A stretch of DNA of 64,000 bases from Pseudarthrobacter sp. NS4 (lineage in GTDB: Bacteria; Actinomycetota; Actinomycetes; Actinomycetales; Micrococcaceae), in the NCBI RefSeq assembly GCF_024758005.1, contig NZ_CP103288.1, positions 930,001 to 994,000 on the forward strand, written 5' to 3'. The notes under the pieces were generated by a model. The model was not told the origin of the DNA. It made no database searches and worked only from the letters and a program-made list of their open reading frames with translations. The position numbers and the translations under genes are program-made. Below are positions 7,884 to 16,277 of this stretch, piece after piece; position 1 is the first letter of the stretch, and each line of letters opens with the position of its first letter.

Positions 7884-8441
7884 CTAGTGGTTGCCGCCGC
7901 CGAGTTCGGAAGCCGACGGCGAGGGAGTAGCCGAAGTCGGCGACGGGGTGCTGCCTGCGGGCAGGTATTCCTTGTACTCTTCCAGCGTGGTGTCCAAAAC
8001 CGGGACCCTGACGGTGTTGCTGGCGTTGGTGCCGTCTTCGGTGATCTCCAGGTCAACCAGTGAGCCGGGGATACCGCCGGTGGTGCTCAGGATGGCTTCG
8101 TCCGAGCTGTCGTTCAGCAGCGTGTAGGAGTTGGCTTTGACCGGAACTTCGGTCTGCGAGCCTTCGGCGCCGTTGACCGTGAGCTTCACATCCTCGGCTG
8201 AAGTGTTGTAAACAGCACCGAGCAGGCGGCCCGGCTGGTCCTCGCCCGCGGAGATGATGAGCATATTCCGGAGCTGCAGCGGGCCGAGGTCGGTGATGAT
8301 GCCGTCTGACGACTGGTACTGCTCGGCTGTCTGCTGGGAATTGATGTACCCGCAGCCTGACGTCAGCAATCCGACGCCGAGGGCGGCAGCCGTCAGTGCC
8401 ACTTTGGCGCGCTGGGCCCGGTTCATCGCAGTGAAACGCAC
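7884..8441 (-). CDS. LpqE-like lipoprotein
   Basis: A 185-residue exported lipoprotein. The N-terminus has a basic region, a hydrophobic core and the lipobox LLTSGCG (acylated Cys at about residue 30). The mature part is a single domain rich in beta-strand-like segments (ITDLGPLQLRNMLIIS, GRLLGAVYNTSAEDVKL). It ends in a Pro/Ser/Thr-rich low-complexity tail. Divergence from carD reproduces the mycobacterial lpqE-carD arrangement, which is the main reason for the name. Its biochemical role is not established here. Confidence 0.8.
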   Translation of the reverse strand: MRFTAMNRAQRAKVALTAAALGVGLLTSGCGYINSQQTAEQYQSSDGIITDLGPLQLRNMLIISAGEDQPGRLLGAVYNTSAEDVKLTVNGAEGSQTEVPVKANSYTLLNDSSDEAILSTTGGIPGSLVDLEITEDGTNASNTVRVPVLDTTLEEYKEYLPAGSTPSPTSATPSPSASELGGGNH

Positions 8442-8697
8442 GTCACGTACTCCTCGAGAGTTTTGAAAGATTATTCAGGCATAGCCTATCCGCAAAGGCC
8501 CCTAAACGAGGATTCGGCGCCGTCACATCACCCTTGGCAGCGCTCTGTCGATGCACTATTATCCGCATCCGTCAAGGGGTCCCAAGGGGTTGATTTGGCC
8601 TATTTTCCGCGTATTTCCGCGGTTCCGGGCCCTTTCAGCGGCCGGTCATATGCCTGAATCGTGATAAACTGGTCTGCGGGAAAGGGGAAATGTCCAC

Positions 8698-9180
8698 ATG
8701 GTATTTGAGGTCGGCGAGACAGTAGTTTACCCTCACCACGGTGCTGCGAAGATTGAAGAAATCAAGATGCGCACCATCAAGGGCGAAGAGAAAATGTATC
8801 TCAAGCTCAAGGTGGCTCAGGGTGATCTGACCATTGAAGTTCCAGCAGAAAACGTTGACCTTGTTGGGGTCCGGGACGTAGTGGGCAAGGAAGGCCTGGA
8901 GCACGTGTTTGATGTGCTCCGCGCCGAGTTCACCGAAGAGCCCACCAACTGGTCACGCAGGTACAAGGCAAATCTGGAGAAGCTTGCTTCCGGTGACGTC
9001 ATCAAGGTAGCAGAGGTCGTTCGGGACCTCTGGCGCCGGGATCACGACCGGGGCCTTTCCGCAGGCGAGAAGCGAATGCTGGCCAAGGCCCGGCAGATTC
9101 TGATTTCAGAACTGGCGCTGGCTGAGAAGACCGACGAAGAGAAGGCGGCAAGCGTTCTCGACGAGGTCCTGGCTTCCTAA
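8698..9180 (+). CDS. carD: CarD family transcriptional regulator
   Basis: A 160-residue protein. The N-terminal RNA polymerase-interacting domain starts [20 protein letters not shown] and includes [20 protein letters not shown]. The C-terminal helical DNA-interacting domain contains [13 protein letters not shown] and [18 protein letters not shown], whose tryptophan is characteristic. CarD stabilises open promoter complexes, notably at rRNA promoters, and is usually essential in actinobacteria. The intrinsic terminator that follows separates it from ispD. Confidence 0.97.
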   Translation: MVFEVGETVVYPHHGAAKIEEIKMRTIKGEEKMYLKLKVAQGDLTIEVPAENVDLVGVRDVVGKEGLEHVFDVLRAEFTEEPTNWSRRYKANLEKLASGDVIKVAEVVRDLWRRDHDRGLSAGEKRMLAKARQILISELALAEKTDEEKAASVLDEVLAS

Positions 9181-9188
9181 GAATTGAA

Positions 9189-9225
9189 CCCCGGCGGCAC
9201 GAAAGTGCCGCCGGGGCTTCTTTTT
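9189..9225 (+). terminator. Intrinsic terminator of carD
   Basis: A perfect 12-bp stem, CCCCGGCGGCAC and GTGCCGCCGGGG, around a GAAA tetraloop is followed by CTTCTTTTT. It starts 8 bases after the carD stop. Confidence 0.95.
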
Positions 9226-9303
9226 GCCCTGAAACTTCGGGCTCCGACTCCCGGCATGGATTGTTTCAGGCATGGCAGCCCGCAGGGACGTAGGCTAGTC
9301 CGC

Positions 9304-10086
9304 ATGAGCGATACAGCTAACCGCCTGGTCACCGCGGTGATCCTGGTGGCCGCAGGTTCCGGGCAACGACTCGGTTACGGCATGCCCAAGGCTGCAGTGC
9401 CGCTGGGTGGAGAACCGATGCTGATGCATGCCCTGCGGGGCATCGTCGCGGCCGGAATCGGCAGCCAGGTCTGCGTTGCCCTGCCCGCAGGCGACGACGG
9501 CCTGCGGCGGCTTTGTGAGGACTTCCGGGAAGAACTTGCCGACGGCGGCCCGCTCCTGACCATCGTCGATGGCGGTGCCACCCGCGCTGACTCAGTCCGG
9601 GCCGGGCTGGGTGCCCTGATGGACGGCATTGAGGCCGTCATGGTGCACGACGCCGCCCGCGCCCTGACTCCGGAGTCTGTATTCCACCGCGTCGCTGACG
9701 CCCTCGCAGCAGGCGCTGAAGCCGTTATTCCTGCCATTCCTGTCGTGGACACGGTCAAGACGGTGGCGGCCACATCGGGTGACGGCAGCGCGCTGGCGCC
9801 GGAGGTTGTTACCGGCACCGCGCCCCGCGAGGCCCTGCGTGCGGTGCAGACGCCCCAGGGATTCCACTTCGGTACACTGCAGCGGGCCCACGAGGCAGCC
9901 CAAAGCCTGGACTCCCGGCAGGCAGCAGCGGTCACCGATGACGCGATGCTCGTTGAGATGACCGGCACCCCGGTCCACGTGGTGCGCGGCTCCACCCAGT
10001 CCCTGAAGATCACCACTCCGCTGGACCTGATCCTGGCCGAAGGACTGCTGGAAGGCCCGCTGGGCGTCCGATGGGTGGAGGGTTAG
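9304..10086 (+). CDS. ispD: 2-C-methyl-D-erythritol 4-phosphate cytidylyltransferase
   Basis: Third step of the MEP isoprenoid pathway: joins CTP and methylerythritol phosphate. The nucleotide-binding start [19 protein letters not shown] has the G-x-G-x-R-x-G-x-x-x-P-K pattern. [11 protein letters not shown] and [12 protein letters not shown] are conserved IspD segments. Starting at the ATG at 9304 gives 260 residues, normal for the family. The frame is open back to 9184, but that stretch covers the carD terminator and is unlikely to be translated. The gene overlaps no neighbour at its start and runs into ispF at its end. Confidence 0.95.
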   Translation: MSDTANRLVTAVILVAAGSGQRLGYGMPKAAVPLGGEPMLMHALRGIVAAGIGSQVCVALPAGDDGLRRLCEDFREELADGGPLLTIVDGGATRADSVRAGLGALMDGIEAVMVHDAARALTPESVFHRVADALAAGAEAVIPAIPVVDTVKTVAATSGDGSALAPEVVTGTAPREALRAVQTPQGFHFGTLQRAHEAAQSLDSRQAAAVTDDAMLVEMTGTPVHVVRGSTQSLKITTPLDLILAEGLLEGPLGVRWVEG

Positions 10087-10088
10087 GC

Positions 10089-10604
10089 ATGGAGAATATC
10101 CAAATGATCGTCCCCCGTACCGGAATAGGCCTGGATGTCCACGCCTACGCCTCCGAGGATGCGTCACGCCCCTTGTGGCTGGGCGGAATCCTGTGGCCGG
10201 GGGAGCGCGGACTCTCCGGGCACTCGGACGGTGACCCGGTGGCCCACGCCGCCGCCGACGCCCTGTTCTCAGCGGCCGGAATCGGCGACCTGGGCACCCA
10301 CTTCGGCACGGACAGGCCTGAATTCGCCGGGGCTTCCGGAGTGACCCTCCTGGCCGAAGCTGCACGCATCGTCCGGGCTGCCGGCTTCGAGATCGGCAAC
10401 GTGGCAGTCCAGTTCGTAGCGAACCGGCCCAAGTTCGGCCCCCGCCGCGAGGAATCGCAGCAGGTCCTGAGCGACGCGGCAGATGCCCCTGTCAGCGTCA
10501 CCGCAACCACCAGCGACGGCCTGGGGTTTCCGGGACGCGGTGAAGGCATCTCCGCAGTCGCCACCGCGCTGGTGTACCCGCGGCCCTCCAGCGGCATCGG
10601 CTAA
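10089..10604 (+). CDS. ispF: 2-C-methyl-D-erythritol 2,4-cyclodiphosphate synthase
   Basis: Fifth step of the MEP pathway: cyclises CDP-methylerythritol phosphate with release of CMP. The metal-binding GIGLDVHAY and the [17 protein letters not shown] segment are present, together with DTHF-like [10 protein letters not shown] and the C-terminal [16 protein letters not shown] chose the ATG at 10089 because GGAGG (10077-10081) precedes it at 7 bases. It starts three bases after the ispD stop, so the two are translationally coupled. Confidence 0.95.
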   Translation: MENIQMIVPRTGIGLDVHAYASEDASRPLWLGGILWPGERGLSGHSDGDPVAHAAADALFSAAGIGDLGTHFGTDRPEFAGASGVTLLAEAARIVRAAGFEIGNVAVQFVANRPKFGPRREESQQVLSDAADAPVSVTATTSDGLGFPGRGEGISAVATALVYPRPSSGIG

Positions 10605-10613
10605 TCTGGAGCG

Positions 10614-12068
10614 GTGACCCTGCGCTTCTATGACACTGCCTCCGCCGAAGTCCGGAACTTCGTCCCCCTCATAGCGGGAAGGGCAAGCCTCTACTATTGC
10701 GGGGCCACAGTGCAGGGCATGCCCCATGTGGGCCATATCCGCTCCGCCATCGCCTTTGACCAGCTCACCCGCTGGCTGGAGTACCGCGGCCACCGCGTCA
10801 CCGTGGTCCGCAACGTCACCGACATTGACGACAAGATCCTGGCTAAGTCGGCGGAGTCCTTCAGTCCGGATTTCGGCGGCGGTCCCGGCGAAGTGGCAGG
10901 AGAGGAATGGTGGGCTCTGGCGTACCGCTTCGAGCAGGAGTTCCTGAAGGCCTACGACATCCTGGGTGTTTCCCGCCCCACCTACGAGCCACGCGCCACC
11001 GGGCACATCCCGGAAATGCATGCCCTGATCCAGCAGCTGATAGACCGTGGGCATGCCTACCCCGCACTGGATGAATCAGGGGATGTGTATTTCGACGTGC
11101 GCTCCTGGAGCAAGTACGGCGCTCTCACCCGGCAGAACATCGATGACATGCAGGCAGCCCCCGACGCCGACCCCCGCGGGAAGAAGGACCCCCGCGACTT
11201 CGCGCTGTGGAAGGGCTCCAAGGAGGGCGAACCCGCCACCGCCAGCTGGGCTTCCCCCTGGGGCGCCGGCCGGCCCGGATGGCACCTGGAATGCTCTGCC
11301 ATGGTCACCAAATATCTGGGTACCGAGTTTGACATCCACGGCGGCGGACTGGACCTGCGGTTCCCGCACCACGAGAACGAAATGGCGCAGTCGCGGGCGG
11401 CAGGGCATCCATTTGCCAACTTCTGGATGCACAACGGGATGGTGACCTACGAGGGCGAAAAGATGTCCAAGTCCATCGGCAACACCATCAGCCCGGCCGA
11501 GATGCTGGAACTGGCCCCGCCCCGGGTGGTCCGCTACTACCTGGGCCAGGCACACTACCGCTCGGTACTGGACTACCGGCCCACGTCGCTGCAGGAGGCC
11601 GCTGCCGCCGTCGAACGCATTGAAGGCTTCATCAACCGCGCCGTCCGTGCCCTTGCCGGTGACGGGACCAGCGGTTTTGCCTACGGGAAGGTGCCCGGTG
11701 CATTCGAACGCGCGATGGACGATGACCTGAACGTGCCCCAGGCCCTGGCCGTGCTCCACGAAACTGTCCGGGCCGGCAACACGGCGCTGACGGAGGGGCG
11801 GCTGGAGGACGCCCGCGAGGCGCTGCACCAGGTGCACGACATGCTGCGGGTGCTCGGCCTGAACGATGTGGCGTCGGGTCCGGCGGGCGACTCCCGCGAG
11901 GCGGCCGCCCTGGAGGTCCTGGTCCAGGCGCAGCTTGCGGCCAGGGCTGAAGCACGTGCCAATAAGGACTGGGCTGCCTCGGACGCAATCCGCGACACCC
12001 TCAAGGAAGCCGGCGTGGTGGTCGAGGACGGGCCGGACGGGGCCACCTGGAGCCTGAAACGCGACTGA
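10614..12068 (+). CDS. cysS: Cysteinyl-tRNA synthetase
   Basis: A 484-residue class I aminoacyl-tRNA synthetase charging tRNA-Cys. The HIGH-type motif is MPHVGH and the KMSKS loop reads [10 protein letters not shown]. Zinc-binding residues include the Cys of YYCGAT, the Cys of WHLECSAM and the histidines of FPHHENE. The GTG start follows GGAG closely and lies 9 bases after ispF. The length is as expected for bacterial CysS rather than the shorter mycothiol enzyme MshC. Confidence 0.97.
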   Translation: MTLRFYDTASAEVRNFVPLIAGRASLYYCGATVQGMPHVGHIRSAIAFDQLTRWLEYRGHRVTVVRNVTDIDDKILAKSAESFSPDFGGGPGEVAGEEWWALAYRFEQEFLKAYDILGVSRPTYEPRATGHIPEMHALIQQLIDRGHAYPALDESGDVYFDVRSWSKYGALTRQNIDDMQAAPDADPRGKKDPRDFALWKGSKEGEPATASWASPWGAGRPGWHLECSAMVTKYLGTEFDIHGGGLDLRFPHHENEMAQSRAAGHPFANFWMHNGMVTYEGEKMSKSIGNTISPAEMLELAPPRVVRYYLGQAHYRSVLDYRPTSLQEAAAAVERIEGFINRAVRALAGDGTSGFAYGKVPGAFERAMDDDLNVPQALAVLHETVRAGNTALTEGRLEDAREALHQVHDMLRVLGLNDVASGPAGDSREAAALEVLVQAQLAARAEARANKDWAASDAIRDTLKEAGVVVEDGPDGATWSLKRD

Positions 12069-12172
12069 CCTCCAAGCGCTGTCCGCCGTGCTTTTCCACG
12101 TGGTGAGCCGATTTTTCTTCGGTCAGTAGACTGGTATGCAGATTCAGTCAACACAATCAAGGGTGGAACATC

Positions 12173-13162
12173 ATGGCCAACAATGGTCGCCGATCGGTTA
12201 AAGCGAAGAAGGGCCCAACCATCGGAACCGGTGGCCATGGCCGCAAGGCCCTCGAGGGCAAGGGTCCTACGCCCAAGGCAGAGGACCGGCCGTACCACAA
12301 GGCGCACAAGTCCAAGCAGCTCGCTGAGCGGTCTGCCGCCAAGCGCGGCACCGGTGCCCGCAGCGCCGGAGCAGCGAAATCCGGTCCCAAGGGGCGCGCC
12401 ACCGAGGAAGTGGTTACCGGCCGTAACTCCGTAGTGGAGGCACTCCGCGCCGGCATCCCCGCCAAGGCGCTGCACATCGCCATCCGGATCGAGATGGACG
12501 ACCGGGTCAAGGAATCCCTGAAGCTCGCGGCCGAGCGTGGCATCCCGCTGCTGGAAACCGGCAAGCCCGAACTGGACCGGATGACCGATGACGCCATCCA
12601 CCAGGGTCTTGTCCTGCAGATCCCGCCCTATGACTACGCGGACGCCTACGAACTGGCAGAAGAAACGGTCGATAAGTGGAAGAAGGGGCATATCGGCAAC
12701 GCACCGCTGTTCGTCGCCCTCGACGGCATCACCGATCCCCGCAACCTTGGCGCCATTATCCGTTCAGTGTCCGCCTTTAGCGGCCACGGCGTCATCGTCC
12801 CTGAACGCCGCTCCGTGGGTGTCACGGCGTCGGCATGGAAGACGAGTGCCGGTGCAGCTGTCCGCGTCCCCGTGGCACGGGCCTCCAACCTCAACAGCGC
12901 CCTGAAGCAGTTCAAGAACATGGGCATTTTTGTCCTGGGACTGGACGGCGACGGGGACGTTTCGTTGCCGGACCTCACACTTGCCACGGAACCCGTATGC
13001 ATCGTGGTGGGTTCAGAGGGCAAGGGCCTGAGCCGCCTGGTCCGCGAAAACTGCGATCAGATTGTTTCGATCCCCATCGACTCGGCAATGGAATCCCTGA
13101 ACGCCTCCATGGCGGTGGGCATCTCCCTGTATGAGGTCTCGCGCCAGCGCGCCACCACATAG
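12173..13162 (+). CDS. rlmB: 23S rRNA (guanosine-2'-O-)-methyltransferase RlmB (TrmH/SpoU family)
   Basis: A 329-residue SpoU-family methyltransferase. The first ~80 residues form a Lys/Arg/Gly-rich extension typical of actinobacterial members. An L30e-like substrate-binding domain follows (VVTGRNSVVEALRAG). The knotted SPOUT domain then carries the three motifs DGITDPRNLGAIIRS, VVGSEGKGLSRLVREN and IPIDSAMESLNASMA. RlmB methylates G2251 in the peptidyl-transferase loop. The position after cysS matches mycobacterial synteny. Confidence 0.94.
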   Translation: MANNGRRSVKAKKGPTIGTGGHGRKALEGKGPTPKAEDRPYHKAHKSKQLAERSAAKRGTGARSAGAAKSGPKGRATEEVVTGRNSVVEALRAGIPAKALHIAIRIEMDDRVKESLKLAAERGIPLLETGKPELDRMTDDAIHQGLVLQIPPYDYADAYELAEETVDKWKKGHIGNAPLFVALDGITDPRNLGAIIRSVSAFSGHGVIVPERRSVGVTASAWKTSAGAAVRVPVARASNLNSALKQFKNMGIFVLGLDGDGDVSLPDLTLATEPVCIVVGSEGKGLSRLVRENCDQIVSIPIDSAMESLNASMAVGISLYEVSRQRATT

Positions 13163-13260
13163 TTTCCACAAGTCCCGCAAACCAGCGGGTATTTACCCGA
13201 CGTTATCCTTGCGTCCGGGCAGGTCATGTGCCGCTGGCGGCTAATATTTAGGTGATGGTC

Positions 13261-15366
13261 ATGCCGCTCTTCGACACCGCTTCCACCATGGACGCCTCCA
13301 GGGCTGTCCCCCTCGGTGTGAGCGTTCCGCGCGTGGATTCCGGCGGTACCCGCCACGCGGCCGGGGGACGGGCCAACGTGGCCTGTTACGCCCCGGGTGT
13401 GCCCACCCTGGAAATCGTCTACATCGCCCCCGGCGGGGACTGGCGCGTCCAGGCGCTGCCCAACGTCACCCACGGCGTCCATCACGGCATCGTGGAGGAC
13501 CTGCCCTACGGCTCACGGTACGGTTTCCGCCCGGCGGCCCCGGAGCAAGCCTTCCCCCTTGCCGTGCCCACCAAGGACATTGACGACGACGGCGGCCAGC
13601 CGCTGCTGCTCGACCCCTACGGGCGCGCCGTGGACCAGCGCGACGGGTTCCTCACCAGCGTTCGGATGGCCAGCGATTTCGACTGGGGCAGGGATGAACG
13701 CCTGCGGCTTCAGTGGCGCAACACCATCATCTACGAGACCCACGTGCGCGGGCAGAGCATGCTCCACCCGGACGTGCCCGAAGAGCTCCGCGGCACCTAT
13801 GCCGGGATGGCCCACCCCGCCATCGTCGAACACCTCAAGGCCCTGGGTGTCACGTCCGTGCAGCTGTTGCCAGTGCATTTCCACCTCGATGAACCGCACC
13901 TGCAGGACCTCGGACTGACCAACTACTGGGGCTACAACACCGCCGCCTTCTTCGCGCCGCACCCTGCTTACGCCACCCGTACGGCCCAGACGGCGGGCCC
14001 GGAGGCTGTGCAGGACGAGTTCAAGGGAATGGTCAAGGTCCTGCACGCCGCGGGGTTGGAAGTCATCCTGGACGTCGTCTACAACCACACTGCCGAAGGC
14101 GGTCCTCACGGCCATACGGTGAGCTTCCGCGGGCTGGGGGAGGAGACCTACTACCGGACCGATGGACACGGCAAGTACCTGGACACCACCGGGTGCGGAA
14201 ACAGCCTGAACTTTGGTGAGCCGCGGGTGGTCCAGATGGTCCTGGATTCCCTGCGTTACTGGGTTGACGAGTTCCACATTGACGGGTTCCGCTTTGACCT
14301 GGCTGTGACGCTGTGCCGGAACGCGGCCAACGAGTTCGATCCCCGGCATCCGTTCCTGGTGGCCCTCGCGGCGGATCCGGTCCTGTCGGATGTGAAACTG
14401 ATTGCCGAGCCGTGGGACGTGGGTTACGGCGGCTGGCAGACCGGGCGGTTTCCGGGCGGCTGGGTTGACTGGAACGACCACTTCCGCGACTCCCTCCGCT
14501 CATTCTGGCTGGCAGACCGTGCAGCCCTCGAAAGCGGCGGCCAGGGTGGGTCCGTGGCAAAACTCGCCGACTCGCTGTCCGGCTCGGCCGCCCTCTTCCA
14601 GGCCTCCGGGCGCTCCCGGCTGGCCTCGCTCAACTACATCACTTCCCATGACGGGTTCACCCTGAACGACCTCGTTTCCTTTGACCGGAAGCACAACGAG
14701 GACAACGGTGAGCAGAACCGGGACGGCCACGGTGACAACCGAAGCTACAACCACGGCGTGGAGGGGCCCACCGAAGATGGCGACATCCTGGCCAGCCGTG
14801 CACAATCCCGCCGCAACCTGATGGCGTCGCTGATGATTTCGCTGGGCGTCCCCATGATCACCGCCGGTGATGAACTGGCCCGGACCCAGCAGGGGAACAA
14901 CAACGCCTACTGCCAGGACAATGCCATCACCTGGGTGGACTGGACCCGGACGCCGGAATCCCACGAAATGCTGCGCAGTACCAAGCGGTACATCCGCCTC
15001 CGCAAGGAGTTCCTGGCCGCCCAGCCCCATGACTTCCCGGTCCGCGACGAGCAGTCCTACCTCTACTGGTTCGACCAGTGCGGCAAGCCCATGTCCATGG
15101 AGCGCTGGAATGATCCCCAGCACCGCGTGATGCAGCTCCTGCTCGGCACCGATGACGGCGCACTGGCAGGGCTGGTAGTGGTGAACGGGAGTACCACGGA
15201 CGTGCAGGTCACCCTGCCGCGCGTTACCGCCGAAGGTACTGCCCCGCGCATGTTCGAACTGCGGCTGACCACCTCGCCGCTGCACGAACTGCGGCAAGGC
15301 GGCGTTGTCGCTTCGGGGGAGAGGGACCTGGTTGAGGCCAACTCCATCAGCATCTACCGCACTTAG
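13261..15366 (+). CDS. glgX: Glycogen debranching enzyme GlgX (GH13 isoamylase type)
   Basis: A ~701-residue debranching enzyme that hydrolyses alpha-1,6 branches of phosphorylase-limited glycogen. An N-terminal CBM48-like beta domain is followed by the GH13 barrel. Its conserved regions are DVVYNHTAEGG, the nucleophile region GFRFDLAVTLC, the acid/base region LIAEPWDVG and YITSHDGFTL. The loop HNEDNGEQNRDGH is typical of GlgX. Starts at 13252 (GTG), 13255 (ATG) and 13261 (ATG) are all possible. A TAATAT at 13242 could even give a leaderless mRNA beginning near 13255. The gene opens the glycogen/trehalose block. Confidence 0.93.
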   Translation: MPLFDTASTMDASRAVPLGVSVPRVDSGGTRHAAGGRANVACYAPGVPTLEIVYIAPGGDWRVQALPNVTHGVHHGIVEDLPYGSRYGFRPAAPEQAFPLAVPTKDIDDDGGQPLLLDPYGRAVDQRDGFLTSVRMASDFDWGRDERLRLQWRNTIIYETHVRGQSMLHPDVPEELRGTYAGMAHPAIVEHLKALGVTSVQLLPVHFHLDEPHLQDLGLTNYWGYNTAAFFAPHPAYATRTAQTAGPEAVQDEFKGMVKVLHAAGLEVILDVVYNHTAEGGPHGHTVSFRGLGEETYYRTDGHGKYLDTTGCGNSLNFGEPRVVQMVLDSLRYWVDEFHIDGFRFDLAVTLCRNAANEFDPRHPFLVALAADPVLSDVKLIAEPWDVGYGGWQTGRFPGGWVDWNDHFRDSLRSFWLADRAALESGGQGGSVAKLADSLSGSAALFQASGRSRLASLNYITSHDGFTLNDLVSFDRKHNEDNGEQNRDGHGDNRSYNHGVEGPTEDGDILASRAQSRRNLMASLMISLGVPMITAGDELARTQQGNNNAYCQDNAITWVDWTRTPESHEMLRSTKRYIRLRKEFLAAQPHDFPVRDEQSYLYWFDQCGKPMSMERWNDPQHRVMQLLLGTDDGALAGLVVVNGSTTDVQVTLPRVTAEGTAPRMFELRLTTSPLHELRQGGVVASGERDLVEANSISIYRT

Positions 15367-15380
15367 GCAGGAATAGCAGA

Positions 15381-15869
15381 ATGCGCAACCGCTCCATCCT
15401 GCCCTTGCTGCTGAGCGCGCTCATTATGCTGGCGCTGGTTGTTTTCGGCGGCTCCGGCCTGTTGGGCCAGCTGACGGAAACCACGACGCCGGAGGCCACT
15501 TCCGGCGCAACGGCAGCACCGGGGGCCGCCACGCCGTCCGGGCCAGCGGCTACAGCCCCGGCACCTGCAGCCGAAAACCCTTCAGGGCTCCCATCGATCC
15601 CGGAATCGGAACTGCCGCCCGAAGGGCGCAGGACGCTGGCTCTCATCCGGGCCGGCGGCCCGTACCGGTACAGCCAGGACGACCAGACCTTCGGCAACTT
15701 TGAGCGCATCCTGCCCAGGCAGGACAGGGGCTACTACCGCGAGTACACGGTGCCCACTCCCGGGGAATCGGACCGGGGAGCACGCAGGATTGTTGCCGGT
15801 GACGGCGGCGACAAGTACTACACCGATGACCACTACGGGTCGTTCAAGTTCATAGCGGAAGGCAGCTGA
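15381..15869 (+). CDS. Secreted or anchored guanyl-specific ribonuclease (RNase Sa/barnase family)
   Basis: 162 residues: an N-terminal hydrophobic signal or anchor (about 6-27), an Ala/Pro/Thr-rich linker (about 30-72), then a microbial ribonuclease domain of ~85 residues. The fold signature is ERILPRQDRGYYREYTV. The probable catalytic triad is Glu in YYREYTV, Arg in RGARRIV and His in TDDHYGSF. It would cleave RNA after guanosine outside the membrane. The next gene encodes a barstar-type inhibitor 7 bases downstream, which supports the assignment as a toxic RNase with its cytoplasmic guard. It starts 15 bases after glgX. Confidence 0.88.
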   Translation: MRNRSILPLLLSALIMLALVVFGGSGLLGQLTETTTPEATSGATAAPGAATPSGPAATAPAPAAENPSGLPSIPESELPPEGRRTLALIRAGGPYRYSQDDQTFGNFERILPRQDRGYYREYTVPTPGESDRGARRIVAGDGGDKYYTDDHYGSFKFIAEGS

Positions 15870-15876
15870 CAAACCC

Positions 15877-16233
15877 ATGAAGATCTACTCCGGCGATACC
15901 TGGACCCTGGACGAGCTGCAGGAACAGGTGGCCGACGCCGGACGGCGAAGCCTGGTTGTCCCCCCTGCGGACAGCAAGAGGGCGGTCCTGGAAACCTTTG
16001 GCGAGGTCCTCAGCTTCCCCGAACACTACGGTGTGAACCTCGACGCCCTGAATGATTCACTTCACGACTTTGCGGACGCCATCACGGACAACGGCAATGC
16101 CCCGGTTACCGTCCTGTGGCAGGTGGCTGCCCCGTTCCGGAGCGACAGGTCATTCGGCATTATCTGCGAAATCCTCCAGGACGCGGAGAAGTACGCAGGC
16201 AAGGACCTTGCCGTCACTGCCGTGCTGCTCTGA
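15877..16233 (+). CDS. Barstar family ribonuclease inhibitor
   Basis: A 118-residue cytoplasmic protein. The barstar core SFPEHYGVNLDALNDSLHDF corresponds to the FP-x-YG-N-x-DAL-D helix and loop that plugs the RNase active site in barnase-barstar. It lies directly behind the ribonuclease gene, and the two are almost certainly co-transcribed. It protects the producer from enzyme that fails to be exported. A 17-base direct repeat overlaps its stop codon. Confidence 0.92.
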   Translation: MKIYSGDTWTLDELQEQVADAGRRSLVVPPADSKRAVLETFGEVLSFPEHYGVNLDALNDSLHDFADAITDNGNAPVTVLWQVAAPFRSDRSFGIICEILQDAEKYAGKDLAVTAVLL

Positions 16234-16261
16234 TCCGCCCTGCAGTGCTGCTCTGATCCGC
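16222..16261. repeat. 17-base direct repeat at the barstar 3' end
   Basis: GTGCTGCTCTGATCCGC occurs at 16222-16238 and again at 16245-16261. The first copy includes the barstar TGA. It looks like a recent local duplication and duplicates the stop codon context. Confidence 0.85.
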
Positions 16262-16277
16262 ACCGGCGCCCTGGTTC

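Noticed and set aside
9184..9303. A longer N-terminus for IspD
   Set aside because: The extra 40 codons translate the carD terminator hairpin; the conserved IspD start lies at 9304.
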